A stretch of DNA of 41,541 bases from Eshraghiella sp050874365 (lineage in GTDB: Bacteria; Bacillota; Clostridia; Lachnospirales; Lachnospiraceae), in contig JBNMKN010000001.1 in assembly GCA_050874365.1 (NCBI GenBank), forward strand, positions 1-41,541. The letters run 5' to 3'. Positions 24,727-32,079 of this stretch are shown piece by piece; the first letter of the stretch is position 1, and each line of letters begins with the position of its first letter. Below the pieces are notes generated by a model that did no database searches, had not been told where the DNA came from, and saw only the letters and a program-made list of their open reading frames with translations. The position numbers and the translations under genes are program-made.

Positions 24727-24748
24727 CGGTTGCACCTGCTTTTTTTCT
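24719..24748 (+). terminator. Intrinsic terminator of hicAB
   Basis: GCAGGT (24719-24724) pairs with ACCTGC (24734-24739), followed by eight T residues. It begins inside the hicB stop region. Confidence 0.85.
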
Positions 24749-24849
24749 TTACTCTGTTCAACGGTAATGTTAAAATATAGGGGACTTATACAAAAGAACG
24801 GATGGCACACAGCCACAGACTTATAATTACATACATAAGGAGTGATATT

Positions 24850-25200
24850 ATGTTATTTGTATGTTATCCAAAATGTACAACCTGTCAGAAAGCGGAAAAG
24901 TGGCTTGATGAACACGATATTAAATACACAGAACGTCATATTGTGGAAAACAATCCGACCTATGACGAATTGAAGGAATGGTATGGAAAAAGCGGGCTTC
25001 CCCTCAAAAGATTTTTTAACACAAGCGGGCTTTTATACAAAGAGCTTCAGCTAAAAGACAAGCTTCCGACTATGAGCGAAGATGAGCAGTTGAAGCTGCT
25101 CGCCACAAACGGCATGCTTGTAAAACGTCCCCTGATTGTAGCGGATAATATCGTACTTGTGGGCTTTAAAGAAAAAGAATGGACTGAGCAACTGCATTAA
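24850..25200 (+). CDS. ArsC/Spx-family thioredoxin-fold protein
   Basis: 116 residues from the ATG at 24850 (AAGGAG upstream). It begins MLFVCYPKCTTCQKAEKWL, with a C9-x-x-C12 pair, and contains SGLPLKRFFNTSGLLYKELQ and KRPLIVADNIVLVGFKEKEW, the standard ArsC-family pattern. It could be a glutaredoxin-type arsenate reductase or a Spx/MgsR-like regulator. No ars genes are nearby, so arsenate reduction is not supported by context. Confidence 0.87.
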   Translation: MLFVCYPKCTTCQKAEKWLDEHDIKYTERHIVENNPTYDELKEWYGKSGLPLKRFFNTSGLLYKELQLKDKLPTMSEDEQLKLLATNGMLVKRPLIVADNIVLVGFKEKEWTEQLH

Positions 25201-25447
25201 AAACAGGAGAAATACCAACCGATGTTACAGAAATCGTATGCCCTGTCTGCAAAGGCAGAGTTTCTGACGGCACAATACAGGTAAAAAGTGCTTCAAATCT
25301 TTTTAACACGGATACGGTTGTTGATTATGTCAAAAAAGAGACAATAAAAAGATTGTCAAAAAAGACGCAGTATCTTTGCGTTTAAAAGCAGACGGATATT
25401 ACTGTGAACACTGTGGAATATACATAGGTATTTTCAAAACACGTTAG
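25201..25447 (+). pseudogene. Frameshifted zinc-ribbon protein remnant
   Basis: One frame gives VTEIVCPVCKGRVSDGTIQV and runs on to a stop near 25385. A second frame, entered at the A-run near 25358, gives KDAVSLRLKADGYYCEHCGI and ends in TAG at 25447. Together they make a small protein with CPVC and CEHC zinc-binding pairs. There is no start codon in frame, so it has lost its 5' end and suffered a frameshift. Confidence 0.6.
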
Positions 25448-25463
25448 GAAAAGCGGTATATCT

Positions 25464-25952
25464 ATGAGAAATAATTATTTCAAAAAGTGGAAAAGTGATT
25501 TTGAATTCAGAACAATAGTTAATTTTTTTTGCATCATCGGGAATAACCGTAATTTTCGCTTTATACAACCTTGTGATAGGCATTTATTACGGAATTATAT
25601 GGAATCAATGTATAAGCGTTTACTATATTTTACTTACAATACTCAGAGGTCTCATTTCTTATGGGGCTTCTAAGTATGATAAAACCGACAAAGCCGGCAG
25701 AAAAAAATACACGTTGTGGCATCGGTTAATCTAAGGAAAGCCGGGCGTGTGGATGACGTCTTGGTGAGACAGCTCAGAAACATTAATTTCATAGACGCAA
25801 TTATCTCAATCCTTACCCTTCAGAATACCCTGCTAGTCGTTATGGGTTCTGCCGACAGACAGGACATGACCGTTCTTGACTCTATAAGCAGCGCTGTAGG
25901 GCTTGCGGCTATTCTTTTTCTTACCATAAAAAATATGATAAAAAAATACTAG
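25464..25952 (+). pseudogene. Broken multi-span membrane protein gene
   Basis: The start MRNNYFKKWKSDFEFRTIVN is normal with an upstream ribosome site region. A run of eight T near 25524 then shifts frame into ASSGITVIFALYNLVIGIYY, and that frame stops near 25733. A third frame (VNLRKAGRVDDVLVRQLRNI) continues to NMIKKY and TAG at 25950-25952. The middle spans appear deleted at about 25720. The C-terminal helix ends inside the first 40-bp direct repeat. Confidence 0.7.
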
Positions 25953-25971
25953 CCGTGGGCTTTATCATATA
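25932..25971 (+). repeat. 40-bp direct repeat, left copy (partner at 26319-26357)
   Basis: The segment containing TACTAGCCGTGGGC and TTTATCATATA recurs at 26319-26357, differing only by one A in the A-run. It encodes the last residues of the convergent MerR gene on the minus strand. The two copies bracket the RhuM fragment, so the insert arrived together with a duplication of this site. Confidence 0.88.
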
Positions 25972-26000
25972 GTTAATAATTTTAGGAAAGGCGGATTGCC

Positions 26001-26338
26001 GTGAACAATTCGGAAATAATAATTTATAAAACAGAAGATGGATTAACTCAGGTAGATGTAACGTTTAATGATGATACAGTTTGGCTTACACAAGAGCAAA
26101 TGGCTGAATTGTTTCAGAAAGCTAAATCTACTATAAATGAACATATAAATAATATTTATGATGATGGTGAACTTAAAAAAGAAGATACTATGAGAAAATT
26201 CGGAAATTCCGAATTTTCTACCAAGCCGACCAATTATTATAATTTGGATATACGCTAAGTGATGTGGAAAAAGATTATCTGGACAGCATTGGAGAATTAG
26301 CGTCAAATTACGGGAAAAAATATGATAAAAAATACTAG
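26001..26338 (+). pseudogene. Truncated RhuM-family DNA-binding protein fragment
   Basis: The GTG start at 26001 has a ribosome site and opens MNNSEIIIYKTEDGLTQVDV, then VWLTQEQMAELFQKAKSTIN, the RhuM N-terminal domain. After STKPTNYYNLD the family motif breaks off at a stop (26256-26258). A short tail in another frame (SDVEKDYLDSIGELASNYGK) runs to 26338. Full RhuM proteins are around 300 residues, so this is a deletion remnant. It contains a 27-bp perfect palindrome at 26193-26219. Confidence 0.8.
26193..26219. repeat. 27-bp perfect palindrome inside the rhuM fragment
   Basis: Arms of 13 bases (AGAAAATTCGGAA and its exact reverse complement) around a single central A at 26206. The palindrome is in codon phase: it covers codons 65-73, and the centre is the middle base of an AAT codon. 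Confidence 0.92.
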
Positions 26339-26357
26339 CCGTGGGCTTTATCATATA
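26319..26357 (+). repeat. 40-bp direct repeat, right copy
   Basis: Same sequence as 25932-25971 less one A. This copy supplies the actual 3' end of the MerR gene (stop at 26335-26337 on the minus strand). Confidence 0.88.
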
Positions 26358-26772
26358 ACTCCTGAATTTCAGGAGGGAATTTGTCAGGCATCATTTTGTG
26401 GATTGAGTCCTCGTTTCCGTCAGCCATTGCTTTTTCATAGTACCAGCATTTGAATTTAAGCATGGCGAGGGTCTTTTCAAGAGCTGCAATTTCTTCTTCA
26501 ACAGCTATCTTGCGGGCTTCAAATATTTCTTTTCTGTCGGCATAAGTTGAACTTCCGCCGGACACCAGTTTAAAAAACTGTTTTATATCTTTGATTTCCA
26601 GTCCCGATTTTTTCAGACATTCTATGAGCTTAAGGGAAGCAAGCTCGTTATCGCTGAATTTTCTGATGTTACCGCTGCGTTCGAGATTTGGGAAAAATCC
26701 CTCTTTATCATAATATCTTAAAGTTGAAATCGGAATGTTAAACATTTCCGAAACCTGTCCTATTGTATACAT
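26335..26772 (-). CDS. MerR-family transcription regulator
   Basis: 145 residues. A winged helix (MYTIGQVSEMFNIPISTLRY YDK) is followed by a long dimerisation helix with charged heptads (EEEIAALEKTLAMLKFKCWY) and a short C-terminal tail with no large effector domain. A single C-terminal Cys-Trp (KCWYYEKA) might sense an effector, but that is speculation. It is divergent from the DXS-like enzyme, whose promoter it very probably activates. Confidence 0.9.
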   Translation of the reverse strand: MYTIGQVSEMFNIPISTLRYYDKEGFFPNLERSGNIRKFSDNELASLKLIECLKKSGLEIKDIKQFFKLVSGGSSTYADRKEIFEARKIAVEEEIAALEKTLAMLKFKCWYYEKAMADGNEDSIHKMMPDKFPPEIQELYDKAHG

Positions 26773-26795
26773 TTTTAAATCCTTTCAAAAAACTA

Positions 26796-26826
26796 TTGAC
26801 CTAAAGTTAGGTTTAGGTATTACAAT
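26796..26826 (+). promoter_or_regulatory. MerR-activated promoter of the DXS-like gene
   Basis: TTGACC (26796-26801), 19-base spacer, TACAAT (26821-26826). A perfect dyad ACCTAAA-GTTAGG-TTTAGGT (26799-26818) fills the spacer, the classic MerR arrangement. Confidence 0.85.
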
Positions 26827-26866
26827 AACTTCATTATATAACAAAAATAAGAAGGAGTAAATATTT

Positions 26867-28612
26867 ATGTTAATTGATAATGTAAAATCCCCTGAAGATA
26901 TCAAAGGGTTTAGTAAGGAACAGCTTGAGGAACTGGCAGGAGAGATAAGAAAAGGTCTTATGAACCGCTTGTCTAAAAAGGGTGGACATTTCGGGCCTAA
27001 TTTTGGATTCGTGGAAGCAACTATCGCACTCCACTATGTTTTCAACTCGCCTGTGGATAAATTTGTATTTGACGTATCTCATCAGAGTTATGTGCATAAA
27101 ATGCTCACGGGACGTAAAGACGCTTATTTTTATGATGAGCATTTTGCCGATGTGTCAGGCTATACCAATCCCGAAGAAAGCGAACATGATTTTTTCAATG
27201 TGGGTCATACTTCTACATCAATCAGCCTTGCCTGTGGTCTTGCAAAGGGACGAGACTTGAAGGGCGATAAGGAAAATATTGTTGCGGTAATCGGCGATGG
27301 TTCGTTAAGTGGCGGTGAAGCATTGGAGGGACTTGATTTTGCTTCGGAGCTTAACAGCAATTTTATTATCCTTGTCAATGATAATGATATGTCGATTGCA
27401 GAAAATCATGGCGGACTGTATAAGAACCTGAAAGAACTTCGTGATTCTGACGGAAAATGTGAATGTAATCTTTTTAAGGCAATGGGACTTGATTACAGAT
27501 ATGTCGGTGACGGAAATAATATTGAAGCATTAATCAAAGCCTTTGAAGAAGTTAAAGATATAGACCACCCTGTTGTTGTCCACATCAATACATTAAAGGG
27601 TAAAGGATATAAGCCTGCCGAGACCGATAAGGAGAACTGGCACTGGTGCATGCCTTTTGACGTTGAAACAGGTAAAAGCAATGTGGGTGATTTCGGTGAG
27701 GACTACGGCAGCCTTACCTGCGAATATCTTTTGAAAAAAATGAAGCAGGATAAAAGAGTTGTTGCACTTGTAGCCGCAGTTCCTACCTGTATAGGATTTA
27801 CCGAGGACAAGAGAAAAGAAGCCGGTAAACAGTTTATTGACGTGGGAATTGCCGAAGAACACGCAGTTGCAATGGCATCAGGAATTGCCAAAAACGGCGG
27901 CAAACCTGTATTTGCTACACACTCAAGCTTTTTCCAGAGAACTTATGACCAGATATCACAAGACCTTTGCATCAATAATAATCCGGCAACATTGCTCGTA
28001 AACACAGCTTCCGTATATGGTATGAATGACGTTACCCACCTTGGAATATATGATATTCCTATGATGTCCAACATCCCTAATCTTGTGTATCTTGCACCTA
28101 CAAGCTGTGAGGAGTATTTTGCCATGCTTGACTGGAGTATTGAACAGAATGAACATCCTGTGGCAATAAGAATCCCATGCAACGGTGTAATCAGAACAGG
28201 TAAAGAAGCAGACACAGACTACAGCGTAATCAACAGATATAAAGTGACAGAGTCAGGACAGAATATCGCAATTATTGCACTCGGTGATTTCTACCAGATT
28301 GGTGAAAAGTTAGCAAAGTTAATTTCCGATAAGACAGGTGAGGCACCTACACTTATTAATCCAAGATATATCACGGGTATTGACACTGAACTGCTTGAGA
28401 ACCTCAAAAAGAACCATACAAAAGTCGTAACACTTGAGGACGGAATACTTGACGGCGGATTTGGCGAAAAGATTGCAGCTTTCTATGCCGCAACGGATAT
28501 GAAAGTCTACAATTACGGCTTAAAGAAGGAGTTTATTGACAGATATTCTGTTGATGAGATTTTAAAAGAGAATCATATTACTCCGGAACAGATTTTTGAA
28601 GATTTACAGTAA
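26867..28612 (+). CDS. DXS-like thiamine-diphosphate enzyme (transketolase family)
   Basis: 581 residues, a little shorter than housekeeping DXS (about 620). The thiamine site is clear: GDGSLSGGEALEG, then LVNDNDMSIAEN. The pyrimidine domain has DVGIAEEHAVAMASGIAKNG, and a transketolase C-domain follows. DXS joins pyruvate and glyceraldehyde 3-phosphate to start the non-mevalonate isoprenoid pathway. The lone, MerR-controlled setting away from isoprenoid genes suggests a stress-induced second DXS or a related enzyme with another substrate. The terminator at 28623 ends the unit. Confidence 0.85.
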   Translation: MLIDNVKSPEDIKGFSKEQLEELAGEIRKGLMNRLSKKGGHFGPNFGFVEATIALHYVFNSPVDKFVFDVSHQSYVHKMLTGRKDAYFYDEHFADVSGYTNPEESEHDFFNVGHTSTSISLACGLAKGRDLKGDKENIVAVIGDGSLSGGEALEGLDFASELNSNFIILVNDNDMSIAENHGGLYKNLKELRDSDGKCECNLFKAMGLDYRYVGDGNNIEALIKAFEEVKDIDHPVVVHINTLKGKGYKPAETDKENWHWCMPFDVETGKSNVGDFGEDYGSLTCEYLLKKMKQDKRVVALVAAVPTCIGFTEDKRKEAGKQFIDVGIAEEHAVAMASGIAKNGGKPVFATHSSFFQRTYDQISQDLCINNNPATLLVNTASVYGMNDVTHLGIYDIPMMSNIPNLVYLAPTSCEEYFAMLDWSIEQNEHPVAIRIPCNGVIRTGKEADTDYSVINRYKVTESGQNIAIIALGDFYQIGEKLAKLISDKTGEAPTLINPRYITGIDTELLENLKKNHTKVVTLEDGILDGGFGEKIAAFYAATDMKVYNYGLKKEFIDRYSVDEILKENHITPEQIFEDLQ

Positions 28613-28622
28613 ATTATATATA

Positions 28623-28665
28623 CCTCAGATTACGGTTTTGACAACCGTGGTCTGAGGTGTTTTTG
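28623..28665 (+). terminator. Intrinsic terminator of the DXS-like gene
   Basis: CCTCAGA (28623-28629) pairs with TCTGAGG (28651-28657), with an inner CGGTTTTGACAACCG stem-loop and a TGTTTTTG tail. Confidence 0.85.
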
Positions 28666-28676
28666 TATTTAATAAT

Positions 28677-28726
28677 TTACACATTGTGTAATCTGAAAAT
28701 ATATGATACAATATACACAATGTGTA
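28677..28726 (+). promoter_or_regulatory. Promoter with twin palindromic operators for the HTH-KilA-N pair
   Basis: The same core TACACA-W-TGTGTA occurs at 28678-28690 and 28714-28726, centres 36 bp apart. A promoter lies between: TTGTGT (within the first palindrome), 17-base spacer, TACAAT just before the second. Binding at either site should block transcription, so autorepression by the HTH protein is likely. Confidence 0.75.
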
Positions 28727-28745
28727 AAACAGGGAGGCTGTATCC

Positions 28746-28967
28746 ATGGAGAATTTAACAGAGTGTCAGATTGAGATAAAGAAAATTCGTGAAGCAACAG
28801 GAATGAACCGCAAGGAGTTCTGCGAACATTTTAACATACCATACAGGACGGTTACAGAATGGGAGCGTGGAACCCGTAATGCACCGGATTATGTTTTGAG
28901 GCTGTTGGCTTACTATATTAAGAGTGAGAATATGATTAAGAAGGAGGAGCGGAATGGACAGGAATAG
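28746..28967 (+). CDS. Small XRE-type helix-turn-helix protein
   Basis: 73 residues, GGGAGG upstream. IREATGMNRKEFCEHFNIPY RTVTEWERG is a compact HTH of the XRE class, and little else is present. It overlaps the KilA-N gene by 14 bp, so the two are translated together. It is the obvious candidate to bind the twin TACACA/TGTGTA palindromes. The layout (small DNA-binding protein first, larger partner second, autoregulated) resembles toxin-antitoxin or phage-control modules. Confidence 0.85.
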   Translation: MENLTECQIEIKKIREATGMNRKEFCEHFNIPYRTVTEWERGTRNAPDYVLRLLAYYIKSENMIKKEERNGQE

Positions 28968-29796
28968 AGTTATCACAGTACAAAATATCCCTATCACAAT
29001 ATCCAAAGCGGATATTGACGATTATATATGTATAACGGATATGGCAGCAGCCAAATCTGATAATTCAAGGGCAGCGGATGTTATAAAAAATTGGCTGAGA
29101 AACAGAAATACATTGGAATTCTTAGGAACATTGGAACAAATTTATAATGCCAACTTTAAAGTGGTCGAATTCGACCACTTTAGGCAGGAGGCAGGTTTAC
29201 ATACATTTGTTATCAGTGTAGGAGATTGGGTAGAACAAACCAATGCTATCGGGTTATATGTAAAGAAAGGCAGATACGGCGGAACATATGCACATAAAGA
29301 TATTGCATTTGAATTTGCGTCAGCAATAAGTCCGGTATTCAAATTGTATCTTATTAAAGAATTTCAAAGATTAAAGGAACAGGAAAATGATTTAAAAAAT
29401 ATTGAGTGGAATGCAAAAAGATTTCTTACTAAGAATAATTACCTGATTCAGACAGAAGCGGTAAAGAACTATTTAATTCCTGTATGTAATTACAGGGAAG
29501 ATTTGAGGTGGTTGTCATATGCAGAAGAAGCTGATTTGCTGAATGTTGCATTATTTGGTTTTACAGCGAAAGCATGGAGAGAGGCAAATCCTGAATTGGC
29601 GAAGAACAGTAACATAAGGGATTATGCGTCTATTAATGAATTAACGGTTTTATCAAATCTGGAAAGTCACAATGCACAGATGATACGGGAAGGAAAATCA
29701 AAAGAAGAGAGATTTATGATATTAAAGGAAATTGCGGAATATCAGATAAAAATATTGAATGAAGCTCAAAATATAAGTATCGGAACAGACATATAA
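28954..29796 (+). CDS. KilA-N domain protein (phage-type DNA-binding)
   Basis: 280 residues, AAGGAGGAG upstream. The KilA-N domain fills about 1-135 (DDYICITDMAAAKSDNSRAA, then GRYGGTYAHKDIAFEFASAI, LYLIKEFQRLK). The C-terminal half is helical and unassigned (AKRFLTKNNYLIQTEAVKNY, AWREANPELAKNSNIRDYAS). KilA-N occurs in phage antirepressors and large-virus proteins. The gene looks intact. A 26-bp perfect palindrome lies at codons 68-77, inside the domain. Whether it is a toxin, a defence protein or a prophage leftover cannot be told. Confidence 0.85.
   Translation: MDRNRVITVQNIPITISKADIDDYICITDMAAAKSDNSRAADVIKNWLRNRNTLEFLGTLEQIYNANFKVVEFDHFRQEAGLHTFVISVGDWVEQTNAIGLYVKKGRYGGTYAHKDIAFEFASAISPVFKLYLIKEFQRLKEQENDLKNIEWNAKRFLTKNNYLIQTEAVKNYLIPVCNYREDLRWLSYAEEADLLNVALFGFTAKAWREANPELAKNSNIRDYASINELTVLSNLESHNAQMIREGKSKEERFMILKEIAEYQIKILNEAQNISIGTDI
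29157..29182. repeat. 26-bp perfect palindrome inside the kilA-N gene
   Basis: TAAAGTGGTCGAA followed directly by its reverse complement, centred on GAATTC (29167-29172). It is in codon phase (AAA GTG GTC GAA TTC GAC CAC TTT), so both strands encode the same eight residues KVVEFDHF. Confidence 0.95.
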
Positions 29797-29800
29797 TTCT

Positions 29801-29848
29801 CCACGAATCGTAGAATCCTCATAAAATCACCATATTCTACGAATTGTG
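29801..29848. repeat. Long inverted repeat between kilA-N and the next regulator
   Basis: CCACGAATCGTAGAAT (29801-29816) pairs with 29833-29848 at 14 of 16 positions plus one wobble; loop 16 bases. No T-run follows in either direction, so it may be an operator or an attenuating hairpin rather than a plain terminator. Confidence 0.6.
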
Positions 29849-29900
29849 GGTGTGAAATATGATACGCAAAGGATATTATGACTATGAAAGGAGGAAGAGG

Positions 29901-30506
29901 ATGGACCAGATAAAGATTGGCAGATTTATTGCGGAAGAGAGAAAAAGGAAGGGATACACCCAGAAGATTCTTTCCGAAAAACTTGGAATAAGTGATAAGA
30001 CAATTTCCAAATGGGAACGGGGAAACGGCTTCCCTGAAGTATCGCTTCTGATTCCATTGTGCAGCGAACTTGATATAACAGTTAATGAATTGCTTTCGGG
30101 AGAAAGGGTTTCTGAGGAGCAATATCGTAAGAAAGCGGAGGAAAATATGGTGAATTTAGTTAAAGAAGCACAGGAAAATAAAAAGAAAATAGTATTGTCG
30201 ATAATGGTAGGCATATTAACAATTATTGCAGCCGTTCCTCTATTTATAGTTGCGGGAATGTTTGATATGAGTACAGGAGTCAGGATAACATTTATTGCAA
30301 TTGGGATAGTTGTAGTGGTAATAGGAATTGCAGTTGCATGTATTATGGACAGAGAAGCAGGGGCTTTTGAATGTCCGGAATGTCATGAGCGATTTATTCC
30401 GGATATGAAATCATATATAATGGCAGCACATACACCGACTAAGAGAAAACTTACATGCCCTAAGTGTGGTGCACATAGATACTGTAAAAAAGTTCTTACA
30501 AAATAA
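29901..30506 (+). CDS. XRE-type regulator with two membrane spans and a zinc ribbon
   Basis: 201 residues from the ATG at 29901 (AAAGGAGG upstream; an ATG at 29859 lacks one). An N-terminal XRE helix-turn-helix (GRFIAEERKRKGYTQKILSE) is followed by a linker, two spans (about 98-118 and 126-147) and a C-terminal zinc ribbon (CPECHERF...CPKCGAHRYC). Membrane-anchored regulators of this kind are common in Clostridia; the target is unknown. No partner gene follows on this strand. Confidence 0.8.
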   Translation: MDQIKIGRFIAEERKRKGYTQKILSEKLGISDKTISKWERGNGFPEVSLLIPLCSELDITVNELLSGERVSEEQYRKKAEENMVNLVKEAQENKKKIVLSIMVGILTIIAAVPLFIVAGMFDMSTGVRITFIAIGIVVVVIGIAVACIMDREAGAFECPECHERFIPDMKSYIMAAHTPTKRKLTCPKCGAHRYCKKVLTK

Positions 30507-30516
30507 TATTAAATCA

Positions 30517-30541
30517 CCCCGGATTTCATGTAAATCCGGGG
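30517..30541. terminator. Hairpin between convergent genes
   Basis: CCCCGGATTT (30517-30526) pairs perfectly with AAATCCGGGG (30532-30541), loop CATGT. It lies between two convergent genes and could end both; T-runs are weak on both sides. Confidence 0.65.
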
Positions 30542-30552
30542 CAGATAGTTTC

Positions 30553-31923
30553 TTATTTTTCACAAATATGTCTGGCTACATAGACACCGCTTGCGGATGC
30601 GTGTGAAAGTGAGTGGGTAACACCGCTGCCGTCACCGATTATGTACAGACCGTCATATTTACACTCAAGATTTTCATTGAGTTCAACTTCCATATTATAG
30701 AATTTAACCTCAACGCCGTAAAGCAACGTATCATCATTAGCAGTACCCGGAGCGATTTTATCAAGAGCATAAATCATTTCAATGATTCCGTCAAGTATTC
30801 GCTTTGGAAGCACAAGGCTTAAATCACCCGGTGTAGCTTTAAGCGTAGGAGTTACAAGACCTTCTCTTATACGGGTCTCATTACTTCTTCTGCCTCTGAC
30901 AAGGTCACCGAAGCGCTGTACGATTACACCGCCGCCAAGCATATTGGAAAGGCGGGCAATACTTTCGCCGTAACCGTTGCTGTCCTTGAAAGGCTCAGAA
31001 AAATGCTTTGCAACAAGGAGTGCGAAATTAGTATTTTCTGTCTGCATTTCCTCACCCTCATAGCTGTGACCGTTGACGGTTACGATTCCGTTGGTGTTCT
31101 CATTAACTACAATGCCGTGTGGATTCATACAGAAAGTACGGACATTATCTTCAAACTGCTGTGTTCTGTATACGATTTTACTTTCGTATAATTCATCTGT
31201 AAGATGTGAGAAAATAACGGCAGGAAGTTCAACACGGACACCGATATCAACACGGTTTGATTTGGTAGGGATGTCCATTTCATGACATATTTTTTCCATC
31301 CATTTACTGCCGCTTCTGCCCACAGATACTATACAGTTCTCACATTCAAATTCTTCGGAAGCTGTTTTAATAAGATATCCGTTGTCGGTATGGGTTATTG
31401 ATACAACAGGTGTATCAAAGTAAAAATCGGCTTTTTCCTTTAATTCATTGTATAGATTTTCAAGAACAACATAATTTATATCTGTTCCAAGGTGACGGAC
31501 AGAAGCATCGAGAAGTTTTAATTTGTTCTGCATACAGATTTTTTTAAACTGTGTACCCGCAGTTGAAAAAAGTCTGGTGCCCTCGCCACCGTGCTCCATA
31601 TTAATTTCATCCACATATTTCATTAATTCTATGGCTTTTTGCTTACCTATGTATTCGTACAATGTTCCGCCGAAATCATTGGTAATATTGTATTTGCCGT
31701 CAGAAAATGCACCTGCACCTCCAAAACCGCTCATGATGGAACAGCTCTTACACTTAATGCAGGTTGGAATTTTGTCACCGTCAATAGGACATTTTCTGTC
31801 AGATAACTGGTGTCCCGCTTCAAATACACCGATGGACAGGTCGGGACTTTTCTTTGCCAGCTCGTAAGTCGCAAATATACCGCCGGGTCCTGCACCGATT
31901 ACAATAACGTCATAATGTTTCAT
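30553..31923 (-). CDS. FAD-dependent dehydrogenase (COG2509-type)
   Basis: 456 residues; AGGAGG 8 bases before the ATG. The FAD Rossmann motif is VIVIGAGPGGIFATYELA at residues 6-23. A cysteine-rich stretch CPIDGDKIPTCIKCKSC and SGFGGAGAFSDGKYN are typical of this uncharacterised dehydrogenase group. The C-terminus closes with GLYIIGDGSGVTHSLSHASA, the second nucleotide-contact motif. The substrate is unknown. It is a single gene downstream of a TetR gene and its terminator. Confidence 0.88.
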   Translation of the reverse strand: MKHYDVIVIGAGPGGIFATYELAKKSPDLSIGVFEAGHQLSDRKCPIDGDKIPTCIKCKSCSIMSGFGGAGAFSDGKYNITNDFGGTLYEYIGKQKAIELMKYVDEINMEHGGEGTRLFSTAGTQFKKICMQNKLKLLDASVRHLGTDINYVVLENLYNELKEKADFYFDTPVVSITHTDNGYLIKTASEEFECENCIVSVGRSGSKWMEKICHEMDIPTKSNRVDIGVRVELPAVIFSHLTDELYESKIVYRTQQFEDNVRTFCMNPHGIVVNENTNGIVTVNGHSYEGEEMQTENTNFALLVAKHFSEPFKDSNGYGESIARLSNMLGGGVIVQRFGDLVRGRRSNETRIREGLVTPTLKATPGDLSLVLPKRILDGIIEMIYALDKIAPGTANDDTLLYGVEVKFYNMEVELNENLECKYDGLYIIGDGSGVTHSLSHASASGVYVARHICEK

Positions 31924-31949
31924 TCAAAAACCTCCTGTGTTGTTTTAGG

Positions 31950-31998
31950 CATAAAAAAACCACAGACAGTTCACCTATAAAAGATTATAGATAACTGT
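31950..31998 (-). terminator. Terminator of the TetR gene at 32080
   Basis: On the minus strand ACAGTT (31998-31993) and AACTGT (31971-31966) close an extended stem with an inner TATA-rich pair, followed by GTGGTTTTTTT. Confidence 0.65.
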
Positions 31999-32079
31999 TT
32001 GCGGCAGTCAGTAGAAACATTCATCCTTATCATGAATATATATAACCTGCTTACAGAATATCAAAACCGATAAAAAAAA

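Noticed and set aside
24850..25200. Assignment as arsenate reductase arsC.
   Set aside because: Family pattern fits, but no arsenic genes are near and Spx-like regulators share it; left without a symbol.
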